DNA from: Pandoraea oxalativorans | Lineage (GTDB): Bacteria; Pseudomonadota; Gammaproteobacteria; Burkholderiales; Burkholderiaceae | Assembly: GCF_000972785.3 (NCBI RefSeq) | Contig: NZ_CP011253.3 | Span: forward strand, 1,674,001-1,738,000 | Direction: 5' to 3' | Length of the DNA stretch: 64,000 nucleotides | In this document: piece after piece, positions 27,901-36,745 of the stretch | Layout of the letters: each line of letters begins with the position of its first letter | How positions within the stretch are numbered: position 1 is the stretch's first letter | Notes under the pieces: model-generated | Told to the model about the DNA's origin: nothing | The model's input: the letters and a program-made list of their open reading frames with translations, nothing else | Databases searched by the model: none | Position numbers and translations under genes: made by a program

Positions 27901-27998
27901 CCGGGTTCCTCGCGAATACGCTGACGCCGATTGTGGGCGATGCGAATTCGCAGACACCCGAGGTGAAGTCGTTCCTCGTGAAGGTCGAGAAGGCCTAA
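24930..27998 (+). CDS. fdnG: Selenocysteine-containing formate dehydrogenase-N/O-type catalytic subunit
   Basis: This 1022-residue molybdopterin enzyme oxidises formate to CO2 at the periplasmic face. A Tat signal (SRRQFLKVSGATLAG) and the 4Fe-4S motif NTCPYCSVACGLLM with a later GTLCPKGAS are visible. The reading frame is interrupted by TGA at 25518-25520. The context V-U-HGPTVAGLAPTFGRGAM is exactly that of FdnG/FdoG, where U is the Mo-bound selenocysteine, here residue 197. The ATG at 24930 follows GAGGAG (24915-24920). A SECIS-like hairpin follows the UGA. The full length matches the family (about 1015). Genes for both partner subunits, FdhE and the Sec machinery follow on the same strand. 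Confidence 0.95.
25521..25555 (+). promoter_or_regulatory. SECIS element for selenocysteine insertion
   Basis: Directly after the UGA codon, CGG-T-GGCA-GGTCT-TGCC-CCG (25531-25550) can fold into a stem with a bulged U and the loop GGUCU. Those are the two features SelB recognises in the E. coli fdhF/fdnG elements. The position, about 11 bases from UGA to the stem, agrees with bacterial SECIS elements. Confidence 0.85.
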
Positions 27999-28007
27999 GG
28001 AGGCGCC

Positions 28008-28958
28008 ATGGCATTGCAATCACTGGATATCAAACGGCGCTCGGCAACGACCTTGCCGTCGCCCTCGGTGCGTGAAGCGCACACGGGCGACGTCGCCAAA
28101 CTCATCGACGTCTCGAAGTGCATCGGCTGCAAGGCCTGCCAGACGGCGTGCATGGAGTGGAACGACCTGCGCGACGAGGTCGGGACCAACGTCGGCGTGT
28201 ACGACAACCCGGCCGACCTGACGGCGGACTCGTGGACGCTCATGCGCTTCACCGAGTACGAGAACCCGAAGGGCGACCTCGAATGGCTCATCCGCAAGGA
28301 TGGCTGCATGCATTGCGAGGATCCGGGCTGCCTGAAGGCGTGCCCGTCGCCGGGCGCGATCGTGCAATACGCGAACGGCATCGTCGACTTCCACGAAGAG
28401 GCCTGCATCGGCTGCGGCTACTGCATTACCGGGTGCCCGTTCAACATCCCGCGCATTTCGCAGAAGGATCACAAGGCGTACAAATGCACGCTTTGCTCCG
28501 ACCGCGTGTCCGTGGGGCTGGAGCCGGCCTGCGTGAAGACGTGCCCGACGGGCGCGATCATGTTCGGCACCAAGGACGCCATGAAGGATCAGGCGGCCGA
28601 GCGCATCGAAGACCTGAAGTCGCGGGGCTTCGACAATGCCGGGCTATACGATCCGGCGGGCGTAGGTGGCACGCATGTGATGTATGTGCTGCATCACGCC
28701 GACAAGCCGTCGCTGTATCACGGTCTGCCGGACAACCCGCGCATCAGTCCGATGGTGACGTTCTGGAAGGGCATTGCCAAACCGCTGGGCGTGGCTGCGA
28801 TGGCGCTTACGGCGATTGCCGGTTTCTTCCACTACATCAAGACCGGTCCGAACGAAACGACCGAGGAAGATGAAGAGGAAGCCCGCCGGTACGATGCCTC
28901 CCGCAAGGGAGACGGTCCCGACGGCCAGAAGGGCGTTGTCACGCACGAGGAGGTCTGA
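28008..28958 (+). CDS. fdnH: Formate dehydrogenase iron-sulfur (beta) subunit
   Basis: This 316-residue electron-transfer subunit has four ferredoxin-type Cys clusters: [16 protein letters not shown] (about residue 37), [16 protein letters not shown] (about 98), [16 protein letters not shown] (about 130) and [22 protein letters not shown], in two parts, from about 162. One C-terminal membrane helix (about 258-280, [19 protein letters not shown]) anchors it. The start ATG at 28008 lies 9 bp after fdnG with AAGGAGG as ribosome-binding site. It passes electrons from FdnG to the cytochrome subunit. Confidence 0.95.
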   Translation: MALQSLDIKRRSATTLPSPSVREAHTGDVAKLIDVSKCIGCKACQTACMEWNDLRDEVGTNVGVYDNPADLTADSWTLMRFTEYENPKGDLEWLIRKDGCMHCEDPGCLKACPSPGAIVQYANGIVDFHEEACIGCGYCITGCPFNIPRISQKDHKAYKCTLCSDRVSVGLEPACVKTCPTGAIMFGTKDAMKDQAAERIEDLKSRGFDNAGLYDPAGVGGTHVMYVLHHADKPSLYHGLPDNPRISPMVTFWKGIAKPLGVAAMALTAIAGFFHYIKTGPNETTEEDEEEARRYDASRKGDGPDGQKGVVTHEEV

Positions 28959-28960
28959 CC

Positions 28961-29608
28961 ATGTCGATTGATTCGAGTGATCACAAGCACGGCAAGGACG
29001 AACTGATCGAGCGCTACAACGCGGCGGAGCGCATCAACCACTGGATCGTCGCGGGCACGTTCATTCTGCTCGCGCTGTCCGGGCTGGCGTTGTTCCACCC
29101 GTCGATGTTCTGGCTGACGAATCTGTTCGGCGGCGGGCCGTGGACGCGGATCTTGCATCCGTTCGTCGGCCTGGTGATGTTCGTGGCGTTTGTGTGGCTC
29201 GCCATGCGGCTTGCACGCTACAACAAGTTCGAGCAGCGCGACACCGAGTGGATGAAGAACATCGGCGACGTGCTCAACAATCGCGAAGAGCATCTGCCGG
29301 AAGTCGGGCGTTACAACGCCGGGCAGAAGCTGCTGTTCTACGTGATGGTGTTGTGCATGCTCGGGCTGTTGCTCTCGGGCATCGTAATCTGGCGCGCGTA
29401 CTTCGCGTTCTACTTCCCGATCTGGGTGATTCGTCTCGCCTCCGACGTGCACGCGGTGTGTGCATTCGTGTTGATTTGCGGCATCATTACGCACATCTAC
29501 GCGGCGATCTGGATCAAGGGTTCCGTGCAAGCCATGACGCGCGGTACCGTCACCCGCGGCTGGGCGTGGAAACACCATCGCGCCTGGTACAAGCAGCTCA
29601 ACAAATAA
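28961..29608 (+). CDS. fdnI: Formate dehydrogenase cytochrome b556 (gamma) subunit
   Basis: This 215-residue membrane protein has four helices and the histidines expected for two b haems (RINHWIVAGTF near residue 25, HPFVGL near 66, SDVHAVCAFVLI and IITHIYAAIW near 165-185). It passes electrons to the quinone pool. It starts 2 bp after fdnH with GAGGAGG-like sequence before it. It is shorter than some gammas but normal for this class. Confidence 0.93.
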   Translation: MSIDSSDHKHGKDELIERYNAAERINHWIVAGTFILLALSGLALFHPSMFWLTNLFGGGPWTRILHPFVGLVMFVAFVWLAMRLARYNKFEQRDTEWMKNIGDVLNNREEHLPEVGRYNAGQKLLFYVMVLCMLGLLLSGIVIWRAYFAFYFPIWVIRLASDVHAVCAFVLICGIITHIYAAIWIKGSVQAMTRGTVTRGWAWKHHRAWYKQLNK

Positions 29609-29653
29609 GTCCGGCCCTGCTGGTGGCCGGACGCTCTTACGAGGCCGGCCACC

Positions 29654-30685
29654 TTGCAACGCATTCTCGAACCCGGACAGATCGAGTCCCTCGATCGCAC
29701 CTCCATTCCCCGCCTGCGCATGCCGCAACGCGCCGAAGTGTTTTCGGCGCGTGCGGCACGCCTGCGTCAGTTGGCCGACGGCCATCCGCTGGGCGATTAC
29801 CTGCGACTAATGGCCGCACTGGTCGACGCGCAGCAACGCGTGCTCGACAACTTTCAGACGGAGCGTCCGTCCCCCGAATCGATTGAACAGGCACAGCAGC
29901 ACTGCATGCCGCTCGTGCCCGCAACCGGTGGCTACGATGCCGGTCGCTGGCAGCCGTTGCTCACGCCGTTGCTCGATGCGGTGGCGTCGCAGCCCGGCGT
30001 GTCCCCGGCGGTGAAGGCGGTGATCGATCGCGTGCGCGCGGCCGACCCGGCGTCGCTCGAAGCGGGCGCGCAGGCGCTGCTCGCCGGGCACGGCAAGGGT
30101 GTGGATGCGGCGAGCGCGCCGTTTCTGATGGCGGCGCTGCAAGTGCTCTGGACGGGCGTGGCCAGCACGTTCGACGCAGGCGAAGTGCCGATGCTCGACG
30201 TGCCCAATGTGTGCCCGGTGTGCGGCACGTTGCCGGTGGCAAGCGTCGTTCGCATTGGCGGCGCGCACGAGGGCTACCGCTATCTGGCCTGCGGGTTGTG
30301 CTCGACCGAGTGGCACATGGTGCGCGTGAAGTGCACGCACTGCGAAGCGAGCGAACATGTCGCGTATCACGTCGTCGACAAGGCGGGCGATGCCGCTGCC
30401 TCGGGCGAAGACGTAGCGGCAGCCGACGGCGGCATCCTCAAGGGCAAGGACGGACGGCCCAAGCTCGACGAAGCTGCCAAGCGCGTTGCATCGTCACCCA
30501 TCCGGGCCGAGTCGTGCGACGACTGCCATAGCTACCGCAAGATCTTCTATCAGGACAAGGACCCGTTCGTGGAGCCGGTCGCCGACGATCTCGCGAGTCT
30601 TGCGCTCGACGTGCTGATGGGCGAGGCGGGATACGCGCGCGCGAACGGCAATCCGTTGCTCTGGCAAAACGCCGAGGAAGCCTGA
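29654..30685 (+). CDS. fdhE: Formate dehydrogenase accessory protein FdhE
   Basis: This 343-residue rubredoxin-like protein is needed for maturation of respiratory formate dehydrogenases. It carries four CxxC pairs: CPVCGTLP (about residue 190), CGLCSTEW (about 215), CTHCEAS (about 230) and CDDCHSY (about 290). The N-terminal segment RLRQLADGHPLGDYLRLM aligns with E. coli FdhE. The start is inferred as a TTG at 29654, since GAGG at 29641-29644 is well spaced and no nearer ATG would keep the family N-terminus. Its stop overlaps the selA start. Confidence 0.9.
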   Translation: MQRILEPGQIESLDRTSIPRLRMPQRAEVFSARAARLRQLADGHPLGDYLRLMAALVDAQQRVLDNFQTERPSPESIEQAQQHCMPLVPATGGYDAGRWQPLLTPLLDAVASQPGVSPAVKAVIDRVRAADPASLEAGAQALLAGHGKGVDAASAPFLMAALQVLWTGVASTFDAGEVPMLDVPNVCPVCGTLPVASVVRIGGAHEGYRYLACGLCSTEWHMVRVKCTHCEASEHVAYHVVDKAGDAAASGEDVAAADGGILKGKDGRPKLDEAAKRVASSPIRAESCDDCHSYRKIFYQDKDPFVEPVADDLASLALDVLMGEAGYARANGNPLLWQNAEEA

Positions 30686-32142
30686 TGAAACACGCAAGCG
30701 GGGCAATGCCCGTGGCCGATCAGGCCGGTCCGCGCGCGGGCGCGGCGGATCTGCCGTCGCTCGACCGGCTGTTGGGGACGCCCGAGTTGCACGCGGCGGT
30801 TGCCGACTTCGGACGCACTCAGGTGACGGCGGCGTTGCGTCGCGATCTGGACGAGTGCCGCACGGCGGCGCTTGCGGGCACGCTCCCGTCCGACGCGTTG
30901 CGTCCGGCGGCATTCGGTGAGCGCATCAAAACGGGATTGACCGAACGCAATCGCGCGACACTGCGCCCCGTCTTCAATCTCACCGGCACGGTGCTGCATA
31001 CGAACCTCGGGCGCGCGTTGCTGCCCGAGGCGGCCATCGAGTCGGTCGTGCAGGCGCTCACGACACCGGCCAATCTCGAATTCGATCTGGCGACGGGCGG
31101 GCGCGGCGATCGCGACGACCTCATCTCTCCGTTGCTCTGCGAACTGACCGGCGGCGAAGCGGCCACGGTCGTCAATAACAACGCGGCGGCCGTGCTGCTG
31201 ATGCTGGCGACGCTGGCAAAGCGTCGCGAAGTGGTGGTCTCGCGCGGCGAACTGGTGGAAATCGGCGGGGCGTTTCGCATCCCCGACATCATGACGCATG
31301 CGGGGGCGAAGCTCGTCGAGATCGGCACCACGAACCGCACGCATGCAGCCGACTATCGCAACGCCATCGGCGAGAAGACCGCGCTGCTGATGAAGGTGCA
31401 TTGCAGTAATTACGAGGTGACGGGTTTTACCAAGAGCGTCGATGTGTCGGAAGTCGTGGAGATCGCGAAGCCGCATGGCGTGCCGGTGGCCGTCGATCTC
31501 GGCAGCGGCACGCTCACGCCGCTGGAGCGCTGGGGATTGCCGCACGAGACGACCGTGCAGGAGACGATTGCGGCCGGTGCCGATCTCGTCACGTTCTCCG
31601 GCGACAAGCTGCTCGGCGGGCCGCAGGCGGGCATGATCGTCGGTCGCAAGGAGCTCATCGCGAGGATCAAGAAGCATCCGCTAAAACGCGCGCTTCGTGT
31701 TGGCAAGCTCACGCTTGCGGCGCTGGAGCCGGTGTTGCGTTTGTATCGCGATCCCGACCATCTGCCGGAACGCTTGACGACGTTGCGCCTGCTCACGCGC
31801 ACGCGCGCCGAGATGGCCGCGCAGGCGGCGCGGCTGGTGCCGGTGCTGGCGAAGTCGCTGGGCGACGCCTACACCGTAACCGCCGCGCCGATGGTCAGCC
31901 AGATCGGCAGCGGTGCGTTGCCGGTCGAGCAGTTGCCGAGCTATGGGCTGGCGATTGCCCCGGCGGGCGGCGGCAAGCGCGGCAGCGGCCGTGCGCTCGC
32001 GACGCTCGAAGCGGCGCTGCGAGGTCTGCCGTATCCGGTGATCGGGCGTATTGCCGATCAGACACTCTGGCTCGACCTGCGTTGTCTCGAAGCGCAGGAC
32101 GAGATGCGTCTTTCGCTTCAGTTTGAGGAATTGCGCGCATGA
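30685..32142 (+). CDS. selA: L-seryl-tRNA(Sec) selenium transferase
   Basis: This 485-residue PLP enzyme converts seryl-tRNA-Sec to selenocysteinyl-tRNA-Sec using selenophosphate. The PLP lysine is in TFSGDKLLGGPQAG (Lys308), and NLTGTVLHTNLGRALLP (about residue 98) and VVNNNAAAVLLML are typical. The start ATG overlaps the fdhE stop by one base, with GAGGA upstream. The stop overlaps the selB start (ATGA). Coupling to both neighbours indicates a single maturation operon. Confidence 0.96.
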   Translation: MKHASGAMPVADQAGPRAGAADLPSLDRLLGTPELHAAVADFGRTQVTAALRRDLDECRTAALAGTLPSDALRPAAFGERIKTGLTERNRATLRPVFNLTGTVLHTNLGRALLPEAAIESVVQALTTPANLEFDLATGGRGDRDDLISPLLCELTGGEAATVVNNNAAAVLLMLATLAKRREVVVSRGELVEIGGAFRIPDIMTHAGAKLVEIGTTNRTHAADYRNAIGEKTALLMKVHCSNYEVTGFTKSVDVSEVVEIAKPHGVPVAVDLGSGTLTPLERWGLPHETTVQETIAAGADLVTFSGDKLLGGPQAGMIVGRKELIARIKKHPLKRALRVGKLTLAALEPVLRLYRDPDHLPERLTTLRLLTRTRAEMAAQAARLVPVLAKSLGDAYTVTAAPMVSQIGSGALPVEQLPSYGLAIAPAGGGKRGSGRALATLEAALRGLPYPVIGRIADQTLWLDLRCLEAQDEMRLSLQFEELRA

Positions 32143-34049
32143 TCGTCGGCACCGCGGGTCACATCGATCACGGCAAGACGAGCCTCGTTCGCGCGCTGAC
32201 CGGCGTCGATACCGACCGTCTCAAGGAAGAGAAGGCGCGCGGTATTTCCATCGAACTGGGCTATGCCTACACGCCGTTGCCGGATGGTGAGGTGCTGGGC
32301 TTCATCGACGTGCCCGGGCACGAGAAACTGATTCATACGATGGCGGCGGGAGCGGTCGGCATCGACTTCGCATTGCTGGTCATTGCCGCCGACGACGGCA
32401 TCATGCCGCAAACGCGCGAGCATCTGGCGATTCTGACGATGCTCGGTGTGAAGCGCGGCGTGGTGGCCTTGTCGAAGGCCGATCGTGTGGACGACGCGCG
32501 TCTGGACGCCGTGAGGCAAGAAATCTCGCAGTGGCTCGCGAATACGCCGCTCGCGCAGGCCGACGTGGTGCCGGTGTCGGCGACTACGCCCGGCGACGCC
32601 GGTGTGGCGACGTTGCGTGAGCATCTGACGCAGGCGGCCCAGGCGTTGGGTGAGTCGGGCAATGCGACGCGTCGCGACGATGCATTGTTCCGTCTGGCCG
32701 TCGACCGCGTCTTTACGCTGGCGGGGCATGGCACGGTCGTGACGGGCACTGCGTTCGCCAGCACGGTGCGCGTGGGCGATAACCTCACGGTCATGCCGCA
32801 GGGTTTGCCGGTGCGCGTGCGCAGCATCCATGCGCAGAACCGGCCGGTAGAGGCGGGCAGGGCGGGCGAGCGATGTGCGCTGAATCTGGCGGGTATCGAG
32901 CGCGATCAGCTCAGCCGTGGCGACTGGATCGTCGCGTCGGGATTGTCGTCGCCCGCCAGGCATGTGGACGTCGACATGCACTGGCTGGACGGCAGCGCGC
33001 CGCTCACGCAATGGTTTCCCCTGCATGTGCATTTGGGAACGACGCACGTGCAGGCACGCACCGTACTGCTGGGGGGCGATACGCTCGCTCCCGGCGCGTC
33101 GATGCGCGTGCAACTGGTCTTCGATACACCGGTGTGCACGATGCCGGGCGATCGCTTCATCGTGCGCAATCCTCAGGCGACGGCCACCGTCGGCGGTGGA
33201 CGCGTGCTGGATCCGGCGGCCCCCGAGCGCAAGCGACGCTCGGCGGGGCGTCTGGCGTGGCTGGATGCCGTAGCGCAGTACCTCGACGGCAACGGCCTGG
33301 ATGCATTGCTGACGCAGGCGCCGTTCGGGCTGACGAGTCAGCAGGTCATGGCAATCACCGGTTTGCCTGCTTCGCAATGGTCGTGGCCGTCGGACGCCGT
33401 TGTGCTGTCGGGCGGCGAGGGCGAAGCGCTGGCTTTCTCGCCGCAAGCGTGGGAGGTAATGCGCGCCCGGGTGGTCGCATCGCTTGGCGACTATCACGCA
33501 CGCGTGCCCGACGAGCCGGGGCTCGATGCGGCGCGCCTTGGGCGCATGACGTGGCCGTCGCTGGACGCGGGTCGCTGGCGCGTCGTCGTGCAGGCGCTGC
33601 TGAGCGAGGGGACGGTGGCCCGCACGGGGGCGTGGTGGCATCTGCCGACCCATCGTGTCGAAATGACGGCCGAGGAGACAGCGTTGGCCGAGGCGTTGTT
33701 GCCGAAGGTCGCGCAGGGTCGTTTCGATCCGCCGTGGGTGCGCGATATGGGGCGCGAACTGAATGTGCCTGAGGACCGTGTGCGTGCCGTGTTGCGCAAG
33801 CTTGCGCGTCAGGGGCGGGTGCACCAGATCGTGAAGGACCTGTTCTACGACGATGCGTGCGTGCAGACGCTCGCGGGCATCGTTGCGCAGGGCGACGGTC
33901 GGGTCGAGGCCGGAGCGTTTCGGGATGCGACGGGTCTGGGGCGCAAGCGTGCGATTCAGATTCTGGAGTTCTTCGACCGTGCGGGATATACTCGCCGCGT
34001 TGGTGACCGGCATGTGCGGCGTCCCGGGGTGGAGTGGGGCGCGGCGTAG
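32139..34049 (+). CDS. selB: Selenocysteine-specific translation elongation factor
   Basis: This 636-residue factor brings Sec-tRNA to UGA codons. The N-terminal GTPase shows G1 AGHIDHGKTSLVRAL, G2 GISIELGYAY, G3 DVPGHEKLIHTM and the SKAD G4 motif (about residues 5-125). EF-Tu-like beta-barrels follow, and then winged-helix domains at the C-terminus (about 400-636) that bind the SECIS RNA. It overlaps selA by 4 bp. It is a complete protein. Confidence 0.96.
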   Translation: MIVGTAGHIDHGKTSLVRALTGVDTDRLKEEKARGISIELGYAYTPLPDGEVLGFIDVPGHEKLIHTMAAGAVGIDFALLVIAADDGIMPQTREHLAILTMLGVKRGVVALSKADRVDDARLDAVRQEISQWLANTPLAQADVVPVSATTPGDAGVATLREHLTQAAQALGESGNATRRDDALFRLAVDRVFTLAGHGTVVTGTAFASTVRVGDNLTVMPQGLPVRVRSIHAQNRPVEAGRAGERCALNLAGIERDQLSRGDWIVASGLSSPARHVDVDMHWLDGSAPLTQWFPLHVHLGTTHVQARTVLLGGDTLAPGASMRVQLVFDTPVCTMPGDRFIVRNPQATATVGGGRVLDPAAPERKRRSAGRLAWLDAVAQYLDGNGLDALLTQAPFGLTSQQVMAITGLPASQWSWPSDAVVLSGGEGEALAFSPQAWEVMRARVVASLGDYHARVPDEPGLDAARLGRMTWPSLDAGRWRVVVQALLSEGTVARTGAWWHLPTHRVEMTAEETALAEALLPKVAQGRFDPPWVRDMGRELNVPEDRVRAVLRKLARQGRVHQIVKDLFYDDACVQTLAGIVAQGDGRVEAGAFRDATGLGRKRAIQILEFFDRAGYTRRVGDRHVRRPGVEWGAA

Positions 34050-34143
34050 CGATATTGGCCGGTCGCGGCATCAAAGGCGGCGGTTTCGCGCGGTGCGTGG
34101 ACGCACGCCTCATCATCGAGCAAGTGAAATTGCTTCGTCTGAA

Positions 34144-34239
34144 GGAAGGCATCCGTATCCGGTGATGCGGCCGGGCTTCAAACCCGGTTGGGGGCGTCAG
34201 ACGCTCCCAGGTCGGTTCGACTCCGGCTGCTTTCCGCCA
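34144..34239 (+). tRNA. selC: tRNA-Sec (anticodon UCA)
   Basis: Eight acceptor base pairs form between GGAAGGCA at the 5' end and TGCTTTCC at the 3' end (one G-U), longer than the usual seven. The anticodon TCA is at 34178-34180 within a CTTCAAA loop closed by CCGGG/CCCGG. A long variable arm (GGGGGCGTC/GACGCTCCC) and a T-arm with GGTTCGACTCC follow. Discriminator G34236 is followed by an encoded CCA. These are the hallmarks of bacterial selC. It lies 94 bp after selB on the same strand. Confidence 0.97.
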
Positions 34240-34411
34240 CAAGACTTTCAGGGATATTCGGCTGTCTGGTTTTCGCCCGTCGACACCACCGCCCCTTGGT
34301 CCGCGCTGTGTGCCGCTCGCGTTTTGGCGCGCTTAGCCTCGAACGGTAGAATGGACTTCAGATGGCGCGAAGACGCCGTTTAGTTCATTCATCACGTGGA
34401 GAACCTCACAA

Positions 34412-34561
34412 ATGCGCAAACTCACTTTCCTGCTTCTCGCCAGCACGGTCTTGCTCGCAAGCTGTGCCGTGTACGTTCCCGACGACGGTCCGCATGGCGG
34501 ACGCGGCGGCCCCGGCAATGGGTTCTGCCCGCCAGGACAAGCGAAGAAGGGGAATTGCTGA
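34412..34561 (+). CDS. Small lipoprotein of unknown function (49 residues)
   Basis: The product has a short lipoprotein signal (MRKLTFLLLASTVLL) with lipobox LASC, cleavage before Cys18, and a mature part of only about 32 residues rich in Gly and Pro. Two further Cys residues are in that part, one at the C-terminus (KKGNC). GGAG at 34398-34401 is the ribosome-binding site. I do not recognise a family; similar tiny Gly-rich lipoproteins are common in the Burkholderiaceae. It is followed by 193 bp without a gene. Confidence 0.65.
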   Translation: MRKLTFLLLASTVLLASCAVYVPDDGPHGGRGGPGNGFCPPGQAKKGNC

Positions 34562-34754
34562 CGGCGTAAGCTTCATGCCCGCCAGCGTCTCCAACAGAGA
34601 TGGCGGCGCTGGCTGGGTAGTTGGCCGCGCGGGCCGATCGTCCTTCCTTGTGGCGCGGGTGCATAAAAATACCGCATTGGGATCCCTCAACTTGATGATG
34701 CGCAAGCCGGTTACTGCGACGTAGAATCGGCGAAAACACAATCGGGGAAATCAA

Positions 34755-35432
34755 ATGCGGGGATTGATTGGGGCGTGTCTTCTGATGGTGTCGACCATTG
34801 CTTTTGGACAGGGCAACAATTGTGACTGTCAGCAGATTGTCGGCACATGTGCGGTGTCGGTGAGCGTTATTCCCACCGAGTCCACGAAAGGCAGCTACGG
34901 CGCTGACCTGAAATTGACCTCCAGCGCCCCCATCTGCTCGAAGGTCGATTACTACGTCGACGGGACGCCGTATTTCACAATTCTGAGTCAGGGAAATCGC
35001 GGCGAAGACAGGGTGTTCGGGCAGAAGCCGATTACGCGAGCCAATCTATCCTCGATCTCGTGTCAGATATGCAAGCAGGCAGGCACCCCCGCTGATAATC
35101 CGGGGCGAACCGCCTCGCCTGACCAACCGTCGCAGAAAATCGATTTAAGCGGTACCTGGAACTCAGTTCAGACATGTAGCTTTGGTACGGGTACGAGCAC
35201 GATCACGATCACGCAGACAAATCCCGGTGACGCATCCATCAGCGGCAGACTCGCCAATGCCACAATCGATTCCGGCCGCATCGAAGGGGATACCGTCACG
35301 ATTCAGGCAAGCAACTGGCTCGGAAACCAAGTCCAGATGGAAGGGCGCGTAGTGGGGCCTGGCAGAATTTCGGGAACATATACGCAGACGGCAAGTGCCG
35401 GTGTACGCCAGTGGAGCGCTACGAAGACGTAA
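34755..35432 (+). CDS. Secreted Cys-rich protein of unknown function
   Basis: This 225-residue protein has a Sec signal peptide (RGLIGACLLMVSTIAFGQ). A Cys-rich N-terminal domain (about residues 20-110; CDC, GTC, ICS, CQIC) is joined by a Pro/Ser linker to a C-terminal beta-rich domain (about 130-225) beginning IDLSGTWNS, with repeated ISG and GTY strands. No family is recognised. Base composition is AT-richer than its neighbours, as if acquired. Its TAA stop overlaps the target duplication of the ISL3 element inserted immediately after it; the protein itself is intact. Confidence 0.65.
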   Translation: MRGLIGACLLMVSTIAFGQGNNCDCQQIVGTCAVSVSVIPTESTKGSYGADLKLTSSAPICSKVDYYVDGTPYFTILSQGNRGEDRVFGQKPITRANLSSISCQICKQAGTPADNPGRTASPDQPSQKIDLSGTWNSVQTCSFGTGTSTITITQTNPGDASISGRLANATIDSGRIEGDTVTIQASNWLGNQVQMEGRVVGPGRISGTYTQTASAGVRQWSATKT

Positions 35433-35438
35433 ATTTTC
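35431..35438. repeat. Target-site duplication, left copy
   Basis: AAATTTTC abuts the left end of the ISL3-family element and is repeated exactly at 36746-36753. Confidence 0.9.
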
Positions 35439-36745
35439 GGTTCATTGAGCATTACCGGGGAAGGCGGCGCGGATTTTGAGGAAGAAGTATTCCTGGTCTC
35501 GGTAGCCGTAGGCGCGCCGCTTAATGACCTTGATAGTGTTGTTAATGCCCTCAACGATGCTGGTGTTTAGACGATGTCGGCATCTGGCCAGGATGCCATG
35601 CAGATAGCCTTTCAGACGCTGAGCGAAGGTGTTCAAGGGGGCTATTCCGCTTTGCTCGGCCTGCTCGCACCAGTGGTGCCAGGCTTGTTTTGCCCAGGCA
35701 GGTCTTCGGTAGAACCAGAGCCGCTTGAGTTCGTCCCTCAGGACATAGACCGTCAGCAGCGGCTGGTTGGCTTGCAGCAATTCGTCGAGCCGGACGGCCT
35801 GCTGCCGGTCTAGCTTGTCGCGGTTGCGCAATAACAGCCAGCGGCTCGATTTGATGACCCGGCGCGCGGGACGGTCCTGGCGCAGTTGGTTGGCCTGATC
35901 CACGCGCACCCGATCAATGACCTCTCGTCCGTACTTGGCCACGACATGGAACAAGTCATAGACGATCTCCGCCCGTGGGCAGTGGGCCTGGATTTCTAAC
36001 TCGTAGGCCGTAGTCATGTCGATGGCTACGGCCTTGATGCGTTGGGCGACCCCACGCGGCAATTGCTCGAAGAACGCCCGAGCCGTCTCGCGTGAGCGTC
36101 CTGGGCCGATCCACAGCACCTGCCTGCTGATCGGATCGACGACTACCGTCGCGTACCGATGCCCTTTATGCAGGGCGAACTCGTCCATCGCTAAATACTC
36201 GATCCTGGACCAATCCGGTTCGCGCACTGACGCTCGGAGCCGGGCCTTGTCCAGCGTCTTGACGGTATGCCAACCCAGCTCGAAGAACCTCGCCACCGCC
36301 TGCACGTTGCTCGATTGCAGCAATTGGCTGCAGGCCGCCGCAAGCCGATCCGTCACCCGCTGGTAGCGACCCAGCCAAGTAAGCCGCTCCAGGCGCGGGC
36401 CACCGCATTGCTCACACAACAAGCGCCGGCGTGGAACATGAAGAACAACCCGGTACTCAAATAACGGCAGATCTCGCACCCGGCGCACCGTGGTCTCATG
36501 GACCTGGCGACATCGTGCGCCGCACTGCTCGCACAGCATCACCTTGGCGGTTGGCTTCAAATAGATCGACAGCGTGCGCCCTGTGCCCTCGGGCCACTCC
36601 ACGCGTTCGACGGCATAGCCCTGCCAGCCTCCCAGCGACTCCAGCAGCTTGCGATCCAGCATCTCCACGCACTCCTGATGGCAAATTCCTGCCATCAAGA
36701 GTACGAAAACTTGTCAAATCCCTCCACGCTATTGCGCGATGAACC
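35439..36745 (-). mobile_element. ISL3-family insertion sequence, complete
   Basis: The 1307-bp element is bounded by imperfect inverted repeats. The left end starts GGTTCATTGAGCATTACCG (35439 on) and the right end, read inwards from 36745, starts GGTTCATCGCGCAATAGCG. A perfect 8-bp duplication AAATTTTC flanks it, the size expected for ISL3 elements. It carries one transposase gene. The intact duplication implies a simple, probably recent insertion between a secreted-protein gene and a LysR gene. Confidence 0.92.
35442..36662 (-). CDS. ISL3-family transposase
   Basis: This 406-residue transposase has an N-terminal zinc-finger pair (CEQCGARC near residue 43, CEQCGGPR near 82). A helix-turn-helix and a DDE domain follow, the latter with YLAMDEFALHKGHRYATVVVDP (first Asp) and AVAIDMTTAYELEIQAHCP (second Asp), and the final Glu is in TSIVEGINNTIKVIKRRAYGY. 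The ATG at 36660-36662 is chosen because GGAG lies 9 bases upstream; an ATG at 36695 is possible. It appears intact. Confidence 0.93.
   Translation of the reverse strand: MLDRKLLESLGGWQGYAVERVEWPEGTGRTLSIYLKPTAKVMLCEQCGARCRQVHETTVRRVRDLPLFEYRVVLHVPRRRLLCEQCGGPRLERLTWLGRYQRVTDRLAAACSQLLQSSNVQAVARFFELGWHTVKTLDKARLRASVREPDWSRIEYLAMDEFALHKGHRYATVVVDPISRQVLWIGPGRSRETARAFFEQLPRGVAQRIKAVAIDMTTAYELEIQAHCPRAEIVYDLFHVVAKYGREVIDRVRVDQANQLRQDRPARRVIKSSRWLLLRNRDKLDRQQAVRLDELLQANQPLLTVYVLRDELKRLWFYRRPAWAKQAWHHWCEQAEQSGIAPLNTFAQRLKGYLHGILARCRHRLNTSIVEGINNTIKVIKRRAYGYRDQEYFFLKIRAAFPGNAQ

Noticed and set aside
24864-28019. Very long open frame (over 1000 codons) antisense to the formate dehydrogenase gene
   Set aside because: It is a by-product of high GC at third codon positions of fdnG. 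Its product is Arg/His-rich low-complexity sequence with no domain, while the other strand has clear catalytic motifs.
32118-34013. Long antisense frame over selB
   Set aside because: It is a shadow of the GC-rich selB gene; the product is Arg/His/Gln-rich without recognisable domains.
34144-34239. Other tRNA or rRNA genes
   Set aside because: Only selC shows a cloverleaf. I saw no other tRNA, rRNA, tmRNA or RNase P-like sequence on reading the gaps by eye; a covariance search would be decisive.
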